A DNA stretch of 64,000 bases from CALOCN01 sp942491735 (GTDB taxonomy: Bacteria; Eisenbacteria; RBG-16-71-46; JABDJR01): contig CALOCN010000014.1 in the NCBI GenBank assembly GCA_942491735.1, positions 1,054,001 to 1,118,000 on the forward strand. Direction: 5' to 3'. The notes below the pieces were generated by a model. That model was not told the DNA's origin, searched no databases, and was given only the letters and a program-made list of their open reading frames with translations. The position numbers and the translations under genes are program-made. Positions 5,959 to 15,529 of the stretch are shown here, in pieces (the first letter of the stretch is position 1; the number at the start of each line of letters is the position of its first letter).

Positions 5959-7428
5959 TCACTCGTCCCCGGGTACGAATCCGAACATGGCCTCGGCCCT
6001 CGCCAGCTCATCTTGGGTCGCGTCCGGCCTCACGCTCAGGTAGAACTCGTCCATCATGGTGTCCAACTGCAGCCCGATCGCGGCGACGTACGGGCGCACA
6101 TCCAGGAGTTCCACCCCGTCCACATACCGGTTCAGGAACTCCGACTGATCCTCTCCGCTGACCTCGCCGGCAATCCGCACCACGTCGTTGTAGTCGTACG
6201 TCTTCCCCGGGACATTGAACTCCAAGAACAGCGCGGCCATGAAGTCCGCGATGCCCTTCTCGTTTCCCGTTGCCTGGCGAATGCGCACATCCAGGGCAAA
6301 CCCGATCAGTGTGCCACCCCCGTAGACATACATCCGGCTGCGGTGCTTGTCCTTTCCCTCCTCACGCATGCTGTCCTGGATACCCAGAAGCATTTTCGAA
6401 AGCAGGTATCGCCGCATGCTGTTCTCCAGCTTCCGGTACACCCGTTCGGGGGCATCGAGTCGCGAGCGACTGCGCACCAGGATGGTCAGGTAGTCGGTGA
6501 ATCCCTCCTTGAGCCACTCCTCGCGATAGGACACCGGGGTGATGGAATGTCCGTTCCAGAAGTGGATCAGCTCGTGTGCGATGCCATGACCCCAGATGAC
6601 GCTGCTCGACTCGTTGACAACGCCGTTGATCAACATCGAGTAGCTGGCCTCGAAGGCGCCCCCGTCGTTGCGATTGCCCCGGTTGAACACGACGACGTAG
6701 TTGCTCTCACGCGGCATGCCCCCGAAGATGGCCCGTGCTTCGGGGAGGACGGGTGACATGGCATCGACGAACAGTTGCCGCTGACCCCAGAGATCTCCCC
6801 CGATGACCAGTGTGAACTCGAAGTTTCCCAGCGCTACGGTCTCCTCGTGGTGGGTTCCCAGGAAGAGGCAGTTCCGCAGAAGCGACATGGCCGAGGGAGC
6901 GATGGCCCCCCCGTCATCCGTGTCCCATGGATGGGTAGCCTTCCAGCCGTCGGGCAGGTCGAACTCCACCCGGGCGCCTTCGGCCATCCCTAAGCCGGGG
7001 ACGATGAAGAGGGGTGACCCGACGAAGAAGAGCCCTTCCTCGGTACGATACGCAACCTCGTCGATGCCCGGTCCCCACCCATAGCGGTCGTGGTCCAGGC
7101 GAACGGCGTAGCGCACCTGCACGGTCCGGCCGGCCTCTCCGCCCTTGATCCTCCAATCCCCAAGGCCCAGCCCCTCCACCTGAAGTTCGCTTCCGGCCTC
7201 GTCAAGGACTAGCAGGTCCCTCACGAGGTCGGCGGTGCCGTTCTCGAGGTCCGGAGAGGTCGTGATCAGCATCGCGATGGTGTCCGACTCGAGCGCGAAT
7301 CGTGCCTCGACGAGAACGGACGCCGCATCGATTGAGGGTACGCGCACCCGGTAGTGTGCGGGCTCGGCCAACGCCAATGCGGGAGAGAGCAACGCAACCA
7401 GCGTGCAAAGGAGCGAAGTGCGACTCAT
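5959..7428 (-). CDS. Secreted M61-like (glycyl-aminopeptidase family) metallopeptidase
   Basis: 489 residues from ATG 7428; residues 1-21 form a signal peptide ending LALA. Zinc ligands are visible in H285ELIH289 followed by FWNGH, with Glu308 in KEGFTDY as the third ligand. This is the HExxH plus GFT-Y arrangement of M61 gluzincins. The N-terminal half is a beta-rich domain as in the family. It probably trims peptides in the periplasm or outside the cell. It shares strand and direction with the S41 peptidase upstream, 127 bases away, but may have its own promoter. Confidence 0.82.
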   Translation of the reverse strand: MSRTSLLCTLVALLSPALALAEPAHYRVRVPSIDAASVLVEARFALESDTIAMLITTSPDLENGTADLVRDLLVLDEAGSELQVEGLGLGDWRIKGGEAGRTVQVRYAVRLDHDRYGWGPGIDEVAYRTEEGLFFVGSPLFIVPGLGMAEGARVEFDLPDGWKATHPWDTDDGGAIAPSAMSLLRNCLFLGTHHEETVALGNFEFTLVIGGDLWGQRQLFVDAMSPVLPEARAIFGGMPRESNYVVVFNRGNRNDGGAFEASYSMLINGVVNESSSVIWGHGIAHELIHFWNGHSITPVSYREEWLKEGFTDYLTILVRSRSRLDAPERVYRKLENSMRRYLLSKMLLGIQDSMREEGKDKHRSRMYVYGGGTLIGFALDVRIRQATGNEKGIADFMAALFLEFNVPGKTYDYNDVVRIAGEVSGEDQSEFLNRYVDGVELLDVRPYVAAIGLQLDTMMDEFYLSVRPDATQDELARAEAMFGFVPGDE

Positions 7429-7555
7429 GAAACCCTCCAAGGAAGAGACCCATGGGAGGGCATACGCACGGCGGGCCGCGGGGTTGCATCGACGCCCCAA
7501 CATCTCTTCGAGGAGGTGTTACGCATGGCTGAGGAATGGCGATCCCGGTGGATCG

Positions 7556-8899
7556 TTACCTCCCGTCCGCCGCCCTCCGCAGCGCCTCCGCCTCCGCCTC
7601 CTCGGCGTCGATCACGACGTCCGGGGTGATTCCGACGCCTTCCCACCCCTCGCCGGTTCTCGGGTCGTAGGTGCGGCCGATGGGAAGGATGACGGTGAAC
7701 CCGTCGTCGAACTCGTGGAACGAGACGAAGTGACCGGCACCTCCGGTTGTGGCGCCGATGATCGTCGCGCGGTCGGTCGCCCGGAGCGCCGCGGTCAGGT
7801 GCTCGCACGCCGAACCCGTGAACCCGGTCAGGACGTAGACCGGCATGTCCGGCTTGGGTGTCTCGGAGGGCTCGATCCAATGTTCCCAGCGGAGCACGCC
7901 GCCGTCCGTCTCCACGCGCCGGAGTTCGGGAATACCGTCCAGCCACTGCTCTGTCTCCGTGTCGGCTCCCGGACGCATGTCCATGTTCAACAGGTGCGTC
8001 GGCTCGTCGAAGAGGTAGGCCAGGATCCCGTTCATCATCTCGACCGAACCGCCCGGGCACCGTCGCAGGTCGAGCACCAGCGCTCGGGCTTCGGCGTGCT
8101 CGCGCATGAACTGCGCTGTCCACTCCCGGCCGCCGGGGACATCGGGCATGCCGGTGATACGCAGGTAGGCGACGCCGTCGACGAGCCAGCCGCTCTCGGC
8201 GATACCGAACGACTCGGGACCTTCCGTGGTCCCGGCTCCGCCCGGCAGTTCCGTGTCGGGCGGAAGGACGCGCAGGTGGCGATCCTCGGAGACTCGGGCG
8301 AGCTGGCTGGTGACCTCGGCGGCAAACGTCGCCGCCGTCATCGACGCGTACTGTCCGTCATCGGCCTGCTCGCGGAGCATGTCGGCATAGCGGGTGCCCG
8401 TGTCGGGGAAGAGGTAGCGCTCCTCGAGAAGCGTGGCAAGGCCCCTGGCCGCGTCCGAGTAGTCCTGACCGGGGAGCGGAGCAGGCCGTTCTCCGCCCCC
8501 GGTAACCGATGGGGGTGTTCCGTCCAGCGCCAACACGAACGTGAGCGTCTCGCCCTCCCGGTCAATGACGAGGGTCAGTGGGGAACCGCGCATGGCCGCC
8601 ATGAACTCCTCGCGGGCAAGGGCGGAGACGGCGGTCCCGTTCACGGTGAGGATGCGGTCGCCCACCTGCACGCCCGCCTCCTCGGCGACGAGGCCCGGCG
8701 AGACCATGAGCACTTCCAGGAACTCCTCACCCCCCCGGGGCGGAGCCATGCCGATGCCGTACCGGACCTTCTGCCCGTCTGCTGGAGTGACGCGGGCCCC
8801 CTGCGGAGTCGCGTCGTCCTGCGCGGCGGCCGGCAGGGCCAAGGCAGGAATCGTCCCGGCGAGTAGGGCGGCGGTGGCTAGGACGTGCATGAGGTTCAT
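7556..8899 (-). CDS. Secreted PDZ-containing S41 peptidase (IRBP/tricorn-like)
   Basis: 447 residues from ATG 8899, chosen because AGGAG lies 7 bases upstream and a signal peptide (LAGTIPALALPAAA) follows. A PDZ domain (GVQVGDRILTVNGTAV) is followed by an IRBP-type cap (LATLLEERYLFPDTGTRYAD) and the S41 core, with RCPGGSVEMM and the nucleophile in TGFTGS363ACEHL. The lysine of the CtpA catalytic dyad is not at its usual place, so the tricorn/IRBP-like branch fits better. It is divergent from a PadR regulator over a shared palindrome, which suggests regulated expression. Confidence 0.85.
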   Translation of the reverse strand: MNLMHVLATAALLAGTIPALALPAAAQDDATPQGARVTPADGQKVRYGIGMAPPRGGEEFLEVLMVSPGLVAEEAGVQVGDRILTVNGTAVSALAREEFMAAMRGSPLTLVIDREGETLTFVLALDGTPPSVTGGGERPAPLPGQDYSDAARGLATLLEERYLFPDTGTRYADMLREQADDGQYASMTAATFAAEVTSQLARVSEDRHLRVLPPDTELPGGAGTTEGPESFGIAESGWLVDGVAYLRITGMPDVPGGREWTAQFMREHAEARALVLDLRRCPGGSVEMMNGILAYLFDEPTHLLNMDMRPGADTETEQWLDGIPELRRVETDGGVLRWEHWIEPSETPKPDMPVYVLTGFTGSACEHLTAALRATDRATIIGATTGGAGHFVSFHEFDDGFTVILPIGRTYDPRTGEGWEGVGITPDVVIDAEEAEAEALRRAADGR

Positions 8900-8965
8900 G
8901 GCAGATCTCCTGTGGATCGTTTCGAGCCGGGGGGCCGAGCCTGCGCTCACGGTAGGTTGATATCG

Positions 8966-8986
8966 AATAGTACGAATGATACTATT
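8966..8986. promoter_or_regulatory. 21-bp palindromic operator, probable PadR site
   Basis: AATAGTA (8966-8972) and TACTATT (8980-8986) are perfect inverted repeats with a 7-base centre CGAATGA. The site lies between the divergent S41 peptidase and PadR genes, 20 bases before the PadR GTG start. PadR proteins are dimers that bind such palindromes and typically autorepress. Confidence 0.65.
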
Positions 8987-9006
8987 GTGCCTGTGAGGCA
9001 AAGCAA

Positions 9007-9525
9007 GTGAATTCGTCCAAAGCCCTGCTCACCGAGTTCGAGGGCGCGGTCCTATCCGAGATCGGCCACGGTGAGGCGGTCACCGCGTATCAGGTCCGCC
9101 GTGGATTCGAGACCTCCCCCAGCCACGAGTGGTCGGGTTCCGCGGGTGCGGTCTATCCGGCGATCCGGCGTCTGACCGATCGCGGACTGATCGCCACCGA
9201 CGTGGACGAGGCGGACGGCCGCGGGACGTCGCGGCTCTCGCTCACCGCCGAGGGTGAGGCGGCACTCGAAGCCTGGGCGTCCGACGTGGGACGCGCGGTC
9301 GGTCCCGGGCTCGACCCGTTCCGGACGCGCTCCTCGCAGTGGGAGGCCTGGCCCGCGGCGAAGCGACGCGCCGTCCGGGCCAGGCTCGAACGCGCACTTC
9401 TGGACCGCATCGCCGAGCTCGAGTTGCTGATCAAGGAGGCAGACGACGGGTGCGGTCCGCGTATCGAGCTCGACCTGGCACTGCAGCGCTCGCGGCTGGA
9501 GTGGTTGAGGGGGAAACTCAGGTGA
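9007..9525 (+). CDS. PadR-family transcriptional regulator
   Basis: 172 residues from GTG 9007. The winged helix includes AVTAYQVRRGFE and GAVYPAIRRLTDRGLIATD, then a wing GTSRLSLTAEG, matching PadR. The C-terminal ~80 residues form a helical dimerisation domain of the Vir/PadR-C type. The palindrome at 8966-8986 sits directly upstream, so autoregulation and control of the divergent S41 peptidase are likely (inferred). It converges on the arylsulfatase gene with a 15-base gap. Confidence 0.85.
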   Translation: MNSSKALLTEFEGAVLSEIGHGEAVTAYQVRRGFETSPSHEWSGSAGAVYPAIRRLTDRGLIATDVDEADGRGTSRLSLTAEGEAALEAWASDVGRAVGPGLDPFRTRSSQWEAWPAAKRRAVRARLERALLDRIAELELLIKEADDGCGPRIELDLALQRSRLEWLRGKLR

Positions 9526-9540
9526 ACGCGGGTGTCGGGA

Positions 9541-11904
9541 TCACCGGCCTCCGTCCACCTCGACCGTCACGCTGCGAATGCGCCCGTTGAATCGCGAGGC
9601 GGCCTCGGAGCCGATGGCCTCGACCACCGGTGTCGCAAGGTCGATACCGACGTCCGCTGTTTCGTCGGCGGAGAAGACCATCGGTTGTGTGCGGTCGATG
9701 CGCCCCTCGGCGACTTTCGTGTCGTTCACGTAGAGCGTACCCAAGCCACCCTTGCCAAGACCGCCGCCGTCGTAGGCGAACTCGAACCGAATCGTCGCCT
9801 GACCGGGTGGAATCGGGCTCGTTGCGGAAACGCTGGAGCGCTCCAGGCCCAGGAAATTGTAATGGTAGGCCGGTACCCCGTCCTTGACGACGAGTGCCCA
9901 GCCACCGAAGCGCCCGCCCTGGACCAGGATGGCTCCATTGGCACCACTCTCGGGCACGTCGAGTTCCGCGGTGATGGTCTTGGACTTGTTCTTGATGTTC
10001 AGGAACACGTTCTCGGTCATGCCGGTCATGCCCTCGGCGAGCGTCAGGGAAGTGCGCCCGGCCATCAGGTCGGGACGCCCGGCCAGGGCTGCATTGGTGC
10101 GCTCAACGAGGCGATCGTCGATGGGTAGCACCTGGTTCTTCTCCGCCTCTTCCATGAACAGGGCCTGCAGCTCGGCCAGCTTCTCCGGGTGCTCGGCCGC
10201 CAGGTCGTTGACCAGGCTGAAGTCCGCCTGGAGGTCGAAGAGTTCCCAGATGTCCTCGGCCAAAGGCCGGCGCGGCTTGGGTTCCCAGGGGGCCCGGTGG
10301 ATCGTCCTCGCGAGCCAGCCCTCCCGGTAGATCGCCCGGTTGCCGAACATCTCGAAGTACTGGGTGGTGTGCCGGTCCTTCGCCTGGGCCCCGTCGAAGG
10401 TGTAGACCATGCTCACCCCATCCATGGGACGTTGCCGGGTGCCGTTCACCATCTTGGGCTCGGGCAGGCTGGCTGCCTCGAGAATGGTGGGGGCGACATC
10501 GATCACGTGGTGGAACTGTCCGCGGATCTCTCCTTTGGCCTGGATGCGCCCGGGCCAGCTGACCACCGTGCCGACCTTGGTTCCGCCGTGGTCCGAGGCG
10601 ACCTGTTTGGTCCACCGGTAGGGCGTGTCGAACATCACCGCCCAGCCCGAGGCCATGTGCGGGTAGGTCTCCGGGCCGCCCCACTTGTCGATGAGCGCGA
10701 GCATCTCCGGCACCGTCTCGGCGACGCCGTTGAAGTACGTCATCTCGTTGAACATGCCGTTGCGGCCACCCTCGGCGCTGGTCCCGTTGTCGCCATAGAT
10801 GAGAAAGATCAGCGTGTTGTCGAGCTCACCGGTCTGCCGGATCGCCTCGATCACGCGGCCGATCTCGTGATCGGTCATCTCGACGAAGGCCGCGAACACC
10901 TCGGCTTGGCGGGTGAACAGACGCCGCTCATCCTCCGAGAGGCTGTCCCAATCCGGGATGGCTTCGGGCTTGGGGGCGAGGGGCGTTCCCTCGGGCACGA
11001 TGCCGAGCTCGATCTGGCGGGCCAGAATCTGTTCCCGTATCGCGTCCCAGCCCTCATCGAACTTGCCCTTGTGCCGTTCGATCCACTCCGTCGGGACGTG
11101 GTGCGGCGCATGCACGGCGCCCGGTGCGTAGTAGGTGAAGAACGGCCGGTCCGGCGTGAGCGCCTTCTGGTAGCGGATCCAGGCCACGGTCTGGTCCGTC
11201 ATGTCGGTCAGGAAGTGGTAGTCCGGGTCGTTGGGAAGCTCCACCTGGTGCACGCCGTCGTAGATGAACGGTGCCCATTGATTGGTCTCACCGCCGAGGA
11301 ATCCATAGAACTTGTCGAATCCCTGGCGGGTTGGCCACCGGTCCAACGGGCCGGAGATGCTCGCTTCCCAAGCGGCGGTTTCGTGCCACTTGCCGAACGC
11401 CCCGGTACTGTAGCCGTTCAAACGCAGCATCTCGGCGAGTGGAGCGACGTCGTTGGGGATCTGGCCGGTGTTCCCCGGGAACGCCGTCCCGGTCTCGATG
11501 ATCCCGCCCATGTTGTTGACGTGGTGGTTGCGCCCGCTCTTGAGCGCGACGCGCGTGGGGGAGCAGACGGCGGTGGTGTGGAAGTTGTTGTACCGCAGAC
11601 CCTCCCTGGCAATCTGGTCGAAGGTGGGGGTGGGAACGGGTCCGCCGAACGTGCCGGTGCCCGCGAAGCCGAGGTCGTCGACGAGGACGATCAGCACATT
11701 GGGGGCGCCTTCCGGAGCCTTCACCTCGAAACGGGGTGGTGCTGTCGCACTGCGTGCGTCGAGTTCGGTGTACACCGGTCGCTTGGGTTCCTGGATCGGC
11801 AGGGCCGTGCGGTCCAGGGATGGATCCGAGGATTGGGCGGCCGCAGCTGCGTGGATCGTCAGAAGACCAACGGTCAGCAGAACCTTGATGACGTCGACAA
11901 GCAT
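9541..11904 (-). CDS. Secreted arylsulfatase
   Basis: 787 residues from ATG 11904, where a hydrophobic signal (VIKVLLTVGLLTIHAAAAAQ) begins; an in-frame ATG at 11925 is possible. The type I sulfatase signature C114-S-P-T-R118 holds the cysteine converted to formylglycine. VLIVLVDDLGFAGTG supplies metal-binding aspartates, and GKWHE and DHGGTK follow. The C-terminal ~200 residues form a beta-rich accessory domain common in large bacterial arylsulfatases. It should hydrolyse sulfate esters in the periplasm or medium. No formylglycine-generating enzyme is in this window, so maturation must be encoded elsewhere. Confidence 0.9.
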   Translation of the reverse strand: MLVDVIKVLLTVGLLTIHAAAAAQSSDPSLDRTALPIQEPKRPVYTELDARSATAPPRFEVKAPEGAPNVLIVLVDDLGFAGTGTFGGPVPTPTFDQIAREGLRYNNFHTTAVCSPTRVALKSGRNHHVNNMGGIIETGTAFPGNTGQIPNDVAPLAEMLRLNGYSTGAFGKWHETAAWEASISGPLDRWPTRQGFDKFYGFLGGETNQWAPFIYDGVHQVELPNDPDYHFLTDMTDQTVAWIRYQKALTPDRPFFTYYAPGAVHAPHHVPTEWIERHKGKFDEGWDAIREQILARQIELGIVPEGTPLAPKPEAIPDWDSLSEDERRLFTRQAEVFAAFVEMTDHEIGRVIEAIRQTGELDNTLIFLIYGDNGTSAEGGRNGMFNEMTYFNGVAETVPEMLALIDKWGGPETYPHMASGWAVMFDTPYRWTKQVASDHGGTKVGTVVSWPGRIQAKGEIRGQFHHVIDVAPTILEAASLPEPKMVNGTRQRPMDGVSMVYTFDGAQAKDRHTTQYFEMFGNRAIYREGWLARTIHRAPWEPKPRRPLAEDIWELFDLQADFSLVNDLAAEHPEKLAELQALFMEEAEKNQVLPIDDRLVERTNAALAGRPDLMAGRTSLTLAEGMTGMTENVFLNIKNKSKTITAELDVPESGANGAILVQGGRFGGWALVVKDGVPAYHYNFLGLERSSVSATSPIPPGQATIRFEFAYDGGGLGKGGLGTLYVNDTKVAEGRIDRTQPMVFSADETADVGIDLATPVVEAIGSEAASRFNGRIRSVTVEVDGGR

Positions 11905-12163
11905 CGTTCCGTTTCTCCCATACATAGGTGTTCCGTCCGCCCAGCGGATGCTCTCCAGCCCGGGTGCAAGGCCAACCTGACGCCTTGCCTGACTCAACGT
12001 CCCTGAAGCCTAGCACTCGGGGCCCCCCACGAGGGATGTGAAGCACAGGGGCCGTTTCGGCGAGGGAAGCGGGGGTGTTAGTCTCCCCGAGGCTCCCTCG
12101 TACCCGTGGAGGCATAATCGTCATCCAACCGCGGGTTTTTCCTCTCTCCCGGTAGGTAATCTC

Positions 12164-12805
12164 ATGAACACACGCCTCACCTCCGCGGTCCTATTTCTCC
12201 TCTTCGGCGTACTCCTGCTCGTCGGTGCTCCGGCGTCGGCCGAGGACTTCGAAGCCGAGTACGAGGGACTGATCAAGCAGTTCGCCACCTCCCTGCCGGA
12301 CTCGGCGGCGGTGGAAGGGCAGGTGGACGACGCGGATGACCTGTATGATCGCATCCGAGCGTATCGCAAGGAGAAGCGGGACGACCTGTCTGAGGAAGAA
12401 CTCGATCGGCTGCGGGATCTGTCCCGTGAGGTCCGCAGGTTCAAGGGGGTGGCCCGGGTGGTCGGACAGATCCACAACGCTGCCGATACGAGTATCGAGG
12501 GGTTCGACCTGGTCAATGGGCGCCTGGGTCTCGAGCCGGAAGTGATCCTGACCCACGAGTCCGGGCTGGAGCTTGTGCGGATCGACGTGGACAAGTTCAC
12601 CAGCATCCTGTTTCGCAATCCGACCCAGGTGACCTTCTCCGTCACGTACAGTGTGAACGATCCCGAGAGGCCGGGCGGCGTGGGGAGCGCCTTCTGTGAG
12701 AAATACTCGGTCCTCTCCGGTCTCTTCAACTCCAGGGATCGCGAACTCGAGGGTCTTGAGTTTACCATCCAGGTTCGCGAGTCCGAGGCAGGCGGCTGCG
12801 ACTGA
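12164..12805 (+). CDS. Secreted protein of unknown function
   Basis: 213 residues from ATG 12164. Residues 1-25 are a clear signal peptide (LFLLFGVLLLVGAPASA). Residues ~40-100 are strongly charged and helical, probably a coiled coil (YRKEKRDDLSEEELDRLRDL). The rest looks beta-rich, with two cysteines near the C-terminus (AFCEKY and a terminal GGCD). I do not recognise a family. It lies between the arylsulfatase (divergent) and a lipoprotein gene on the same strand 71 bases later. Confidence 0.7.
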   Translation: MNTRLTSAVLFLLFGVLLLVGAPASAEDFEAEYEGLIKQFATSLPDSAAVEGQVDDADDLYDRIRAYRKEKRDDLSEEELDRLRDLSREVRRFKGVARVVGQIHNAADTSIEGFDLVNGRLGLEPEVILTHESGLELVRIDVDKFTSILFRNPTQVTFSVTYSVNDPERPGGVGSAFCEKYSVLSGLFNSRDRELEGLEFTIQVRESEAGGCD

Positions 12806-12876
12806 GGGTCAAGTCGAGGTGGGGTAGCCCGGGGTCCCGTCTCACCTATCGAGCAACTTCAAGGTATGGGTGTCAT

Positions 12877-14031
12877 TTGCGACTGAACTTGAGCTTCGGG
12901 GTAGGAAGATCCGCTTTGGGACCCTTGTTCCTGGTGTCCCTGATTCTCCTTTCCGGCTGCGCCACGGGGGCCACCGACCAATCCGCGGTCATGGAGGAGC
13001 TCTCCTCCGTGGATGCCTCCGCCCAGGAGATCCGCCTCCTCGTCGGCAACTTCACCCTGGAGTTCATCAGCAGCGTCGAGCAGACGTCGGACGCCATTCT
13101 GGGTCAGCCACTCCCACCCGAGATCAGGGAGAACACGCTTCGCTGGAAGATCAACACCATCTCCACCCTCGTCATCCTGGCCTTTCAGATGGATCCGATG
13201 AACGCGTTGGTGGATACCTGGGCGTTCTGCGCCCAGATGAGCGACTTCCTGACCAGCGAGAACGGGGACACGCTGTTCGGCCAGTGGCAGCCTTTGGTCG
13301 TCCAAACCACCCGGGATCTGGAGTCCCGCATCCAGGACATCGCCCGGTCGGTCTCGACGGAGGGGTTCCAGACCCCCGAGTCCTTCGTTGCCGAGTGGGT
13401 CCGGGACCACCCTATCGATGACCTGAGCCTCAAGCGCACCTCGACGGTCGTACAGTGGGCGAGCACCCTGGGGAACAACGTCAAGGGTGGCCGATCCTCA
13501 TTGGCCAACATGGAGGAGAGCGTCTACGTGCTCACCGCTCGCCTCAACATCTATGTGATCCTGTTACCCAAGCTGGGCCGGTGGCAGGCAGAACTCCTCG
13601 CCGACGAACGCGCACTGCCCCTGGTGGAATACGTTCAGAGCGATATCAGTCTCCTGCAGGCGAACGTCGACAGTATCACCGTCGTGTTCAGGAGCCTGAA
13701 TCGGCTTCTTACCGACGAGCGGGTCGATAAGCTGGCTTCGGCCGACCTGTTCTCGCTCAACCTTCTCGAGGAGATGGAGGCCAGGCTGAGGGTCTTGGTC
13801 GCAGCGGGCGGCGAGGAGGCCATTGGCGCCCTGGAAGCAAGGGTCCAGGAGTTGAGTCTTCAACTCGAGGCCTACACGGAGGAGACCCTGGCCTCGACCG
13901 GCGACGAGGCCCGCGGGGTGGTGGACCACCTGTTCTGGAGGGCCCTGATCCTGATCGTGGCCACGGTCGTGCTCGTCACGCTCTCCGTTGTCCTGCTCCG
14001 GGTGACACGGAGATCAGCGGTAGGGGGGTAG
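12877..14031 (+). CDS. Membrane-anchored lipoprotein of unknown function
   Basis: 384 residues from TTG 12877; no ATG or GTG gives a better start. The N-terminus is a lipoprotein signal (LFLVSLILLSGC). The body is almost entirely alpha-helical with heptad-like stretches (LLEEMEARLRVLVAAGGEEA). A single transmembrane helix near residues 355-378 (ALILIVATVVLVTLSVVLLR) is followed by basic residues. Having both a lipid anchor and a C-terminal helix suggests a protein tethered at both ends to the envelope, perhaps spanning between membranes. No family recognised. Confidence 0.65.
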   Translation: MRLNLSFGVGRSALGPLFLVSLILLSGCATGATDQSAVMEELSSVDASAQEIRLLVGNFTLEFISSVEQTSDAILGQPLPPEIRENTLRWKINTISTLVILAFQMDPMNALVDTWAFCAQMSDFLTSENGDTLFGQWQPLVVQTTRDLESRIQDIARSVSTEGFQTPESFVAEWVRDHPIDDLSLKRTSTVVQWASTLGNNVKGGRSSLANMEESVYVLTARLNIYVILLPKLGRWQAELLADERALPLVEYVQSDISLLQANVDSITVVFRSLNRLLTDERVDKLASADLFSLNLLEEMEARLRVLVAAGGEEAIGALEARVQELSLQLEAYTEETLASTGDEARGVVDHLFWRALILIVATVVLVTLSVVLLRVTRRSAVGG

Positions 14032-14068
14032 GGCGGGAACCGTCCCCCTCCTGAAGCATCCGAAGAGG

Positions 14069-14995
14069 CTACCCACCCCAGCTCATCAGCCAGGAAATCC
14101 CGAACGACTTGAAATCGGCGCCGAAGCGAGTGGTGACGCCGTTCGCGTACAGGAACTTCAGCGAATGCCGTCTCGCGATGGGGAAGGATAGCGTCAGCCC
14201 CGCCCGGGTATTGGTCTGCAGGTCGGCCCGTTGCACGCCGTCCAGTGAGGTCTGGCCTCCCCACACCCAGAGGGCGTCCACGGAGAGCCAGATGGCCGGC
14301 CGGAGGTTATAGATGACGTGGAGGTCGGCATAGGTGACCGGATTCTGTTCCAACGTCGAACTGCCCAGGTACTCATTGTTGGCGGTGAACAACAGGGCGC
14401 CCGCCGATCCTTCCAGGGTCCAGCGGCGAATCCGCTGGGACACGCCCCCTTCGACCATGAACGTCCACCGGTTGGCTCCGGGGTTCACGAACTTGGTCGT
14501 GTCGTAGGTGCCCAGGGGGGCCTGGATTTCGAACGTTGCTCCAACGATCGTTCCCTGACGATACTTCATGAACTCCCGGAGTTCCGTTGCTGGGGCCCCG
14601 AGGAAGTTGACGTTCAGCCTCACGCGGGGATCCGCCACTCCCTGTCGGGTCCCGCTCACGGGCATGTTCTCCACCTCCCCTTCGCCGGACAAGTGCACGC
14701 CGGGCCAGGTCAGGACCAGCTTGCTCGCCCATCCCAGTATCGAGGCGGTGCGAACATAGAAGGGAGCCAGCGCGTTGAGCTTGGCGTCCAGGCCTTCGAC
14801 GGGGAGGGAGGGGTCGACCAGAACCGCGCCCCAGGAATAGGTGTAGCCAAGGCCGATCATGTTGATGCCAACCGGCGTATTGGCGTAGGAGCGAGGCTCC
14901 ATGTCCTGGGCACGGGCTGAGGCGGCGGGCAGAACGAGGCTCAGGCCCGTGGTGAGCGCAAGGGCCAACGTCCTTGCCCGGGCACGGGCGGGCAT
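14069..14995 (-). CDS. Outer-membrane MetA-pathway-type beta-barrel protein
   Basis: 308 residues from ATG 14995; an upstream in-frame TTG at 15010 adds five residues. A signal peptide (ALALTTGLSLVLPAASARA) is followed by a protein of alternating strands rich in aromatic and glycine residues, ending in SWLMSWGG, as in the Phenol_MetA_deg/transporter barrel family. It is the last gene of a three-gene run with the DUF6515-like and DUF2092 genes. As far as I recall that trio recurs in other bacteria, but its function is unknown. Confidence 0.65.
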   Translation of the reverse strand: MPARARARTLALALTTGLSLVLPAASARAQDMEPRSYANTPVGINMIGLGYTYSWGAVLVDPSLPVEGLDAKLNALAPFYVRTASILGWASKLVLTWPGVHLSGEGEVENMPVSGTRQGVADPRVRLNVNFLGAPATELREFMKYRQGTIVGATFEIQAPLGTYDTTKFVNPGANRWTFMVEGGVSQRIRRWTLEGSAGALLFTANNEYLGSSTLEQNPVTYADLHVIYNLRPAIWLSVDALWVWGGQTSLDGVQRADLQTNTRAGLTLSFPIARRHSLKFLYANGVTTRFGADFKSFGISWLMSWGG

Positions 14996-15035
14996 GGGAA
15001 CCACGCTCAAGCTACCGTCTGGCGGGCTTCCCCGG

Positions 15036-15509
15036 TCACGGTTCTACCGTGACGTAGACGAGCTGCTCTCCCTGGAACGTGGCGCGGTAGTAGTTGCCGC
15101 CGCACTGATGGTATTCCACGTTGTCGATGGTGATGGCGGGGCAGCCTTCGGGAAGGGTATTCACGATCGTTCCCACCGGTAGGGCCCCGGTCGCCGCCTG
15201 CTTCTTGACGGCCTCTGTTTCAGCCTTGGCGGCCTCCGCTTCCGCTTTCGCGGCCTCGGCTTCAGCGTTCGCGGCATCGGCTTCAGCCTGGGCGTCAGCC
15301 GCCTCCTGCTTGGCTGCGGCCGCTTCCTGTTCGGCCTGTGCCGTCTGGGACGATGAGGCGCTCGACACGACGATCGCCGTCCGACGTGCGGTACGGCGCC
15401 GCGTGCCATATACGGCGTAAGCCTCCGGCACCATCAACATGGGTGCCAGGTCGATAAAGAGCATGACCAGGCAGGCTCCGAGAACAGCGAACGTCTTGGT
15501 GGTTTTCAT
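15036..15509 (-). CDS. Ala/Glu/Lys-rich periplasmic protein with DUF6515-like C-terminus
   Basis: 157 residues from ATG 15509. A signal or anchor helix (VLGACLVMLFIDLAPMLM) leads into a coiled coil built from AEAxAAxAEAEA heptads at residues ~50-100. The C-terminal ~45 residues (VNTLPEGCPAITIDNVEYHQ, GGNYYRATFQGEQLVYVTV) resemble the small beta domain I know as DUF6515. It may tether or bridge envelope components. Gaps of 20 and 40 bases to its neighbours make cotranscription likely. Confidence 0.65.
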   Translation of the reverse strand: MKTTKTFAVLGACLVMLFIDLAPMLMVPEAYAVYGTRRRTARRTAIVVSSASSSQTAQAEQEAAAAKQEAADAQAEADAANAEAEAAKAEAEAAKAETEAVKKQAATGALPVGTIVNTLPEGCPAITIDNVEYHQCGGNYYRATFQGEQLVYVTVEP

Positions 15510-15529
15510 CGTGTGCCTCTCGACCCGGG

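Noticed and set aside
10189..12006. 605-codon plus-strand frame opposite the arylsulfatase
   Set aside because: It is the antisense of a gene with clear catalytic motifs; its translation is rich in Arg, Gly, Val and Asp with no recognisable domain. Long antisense frames are expected in GC-rich DNA.
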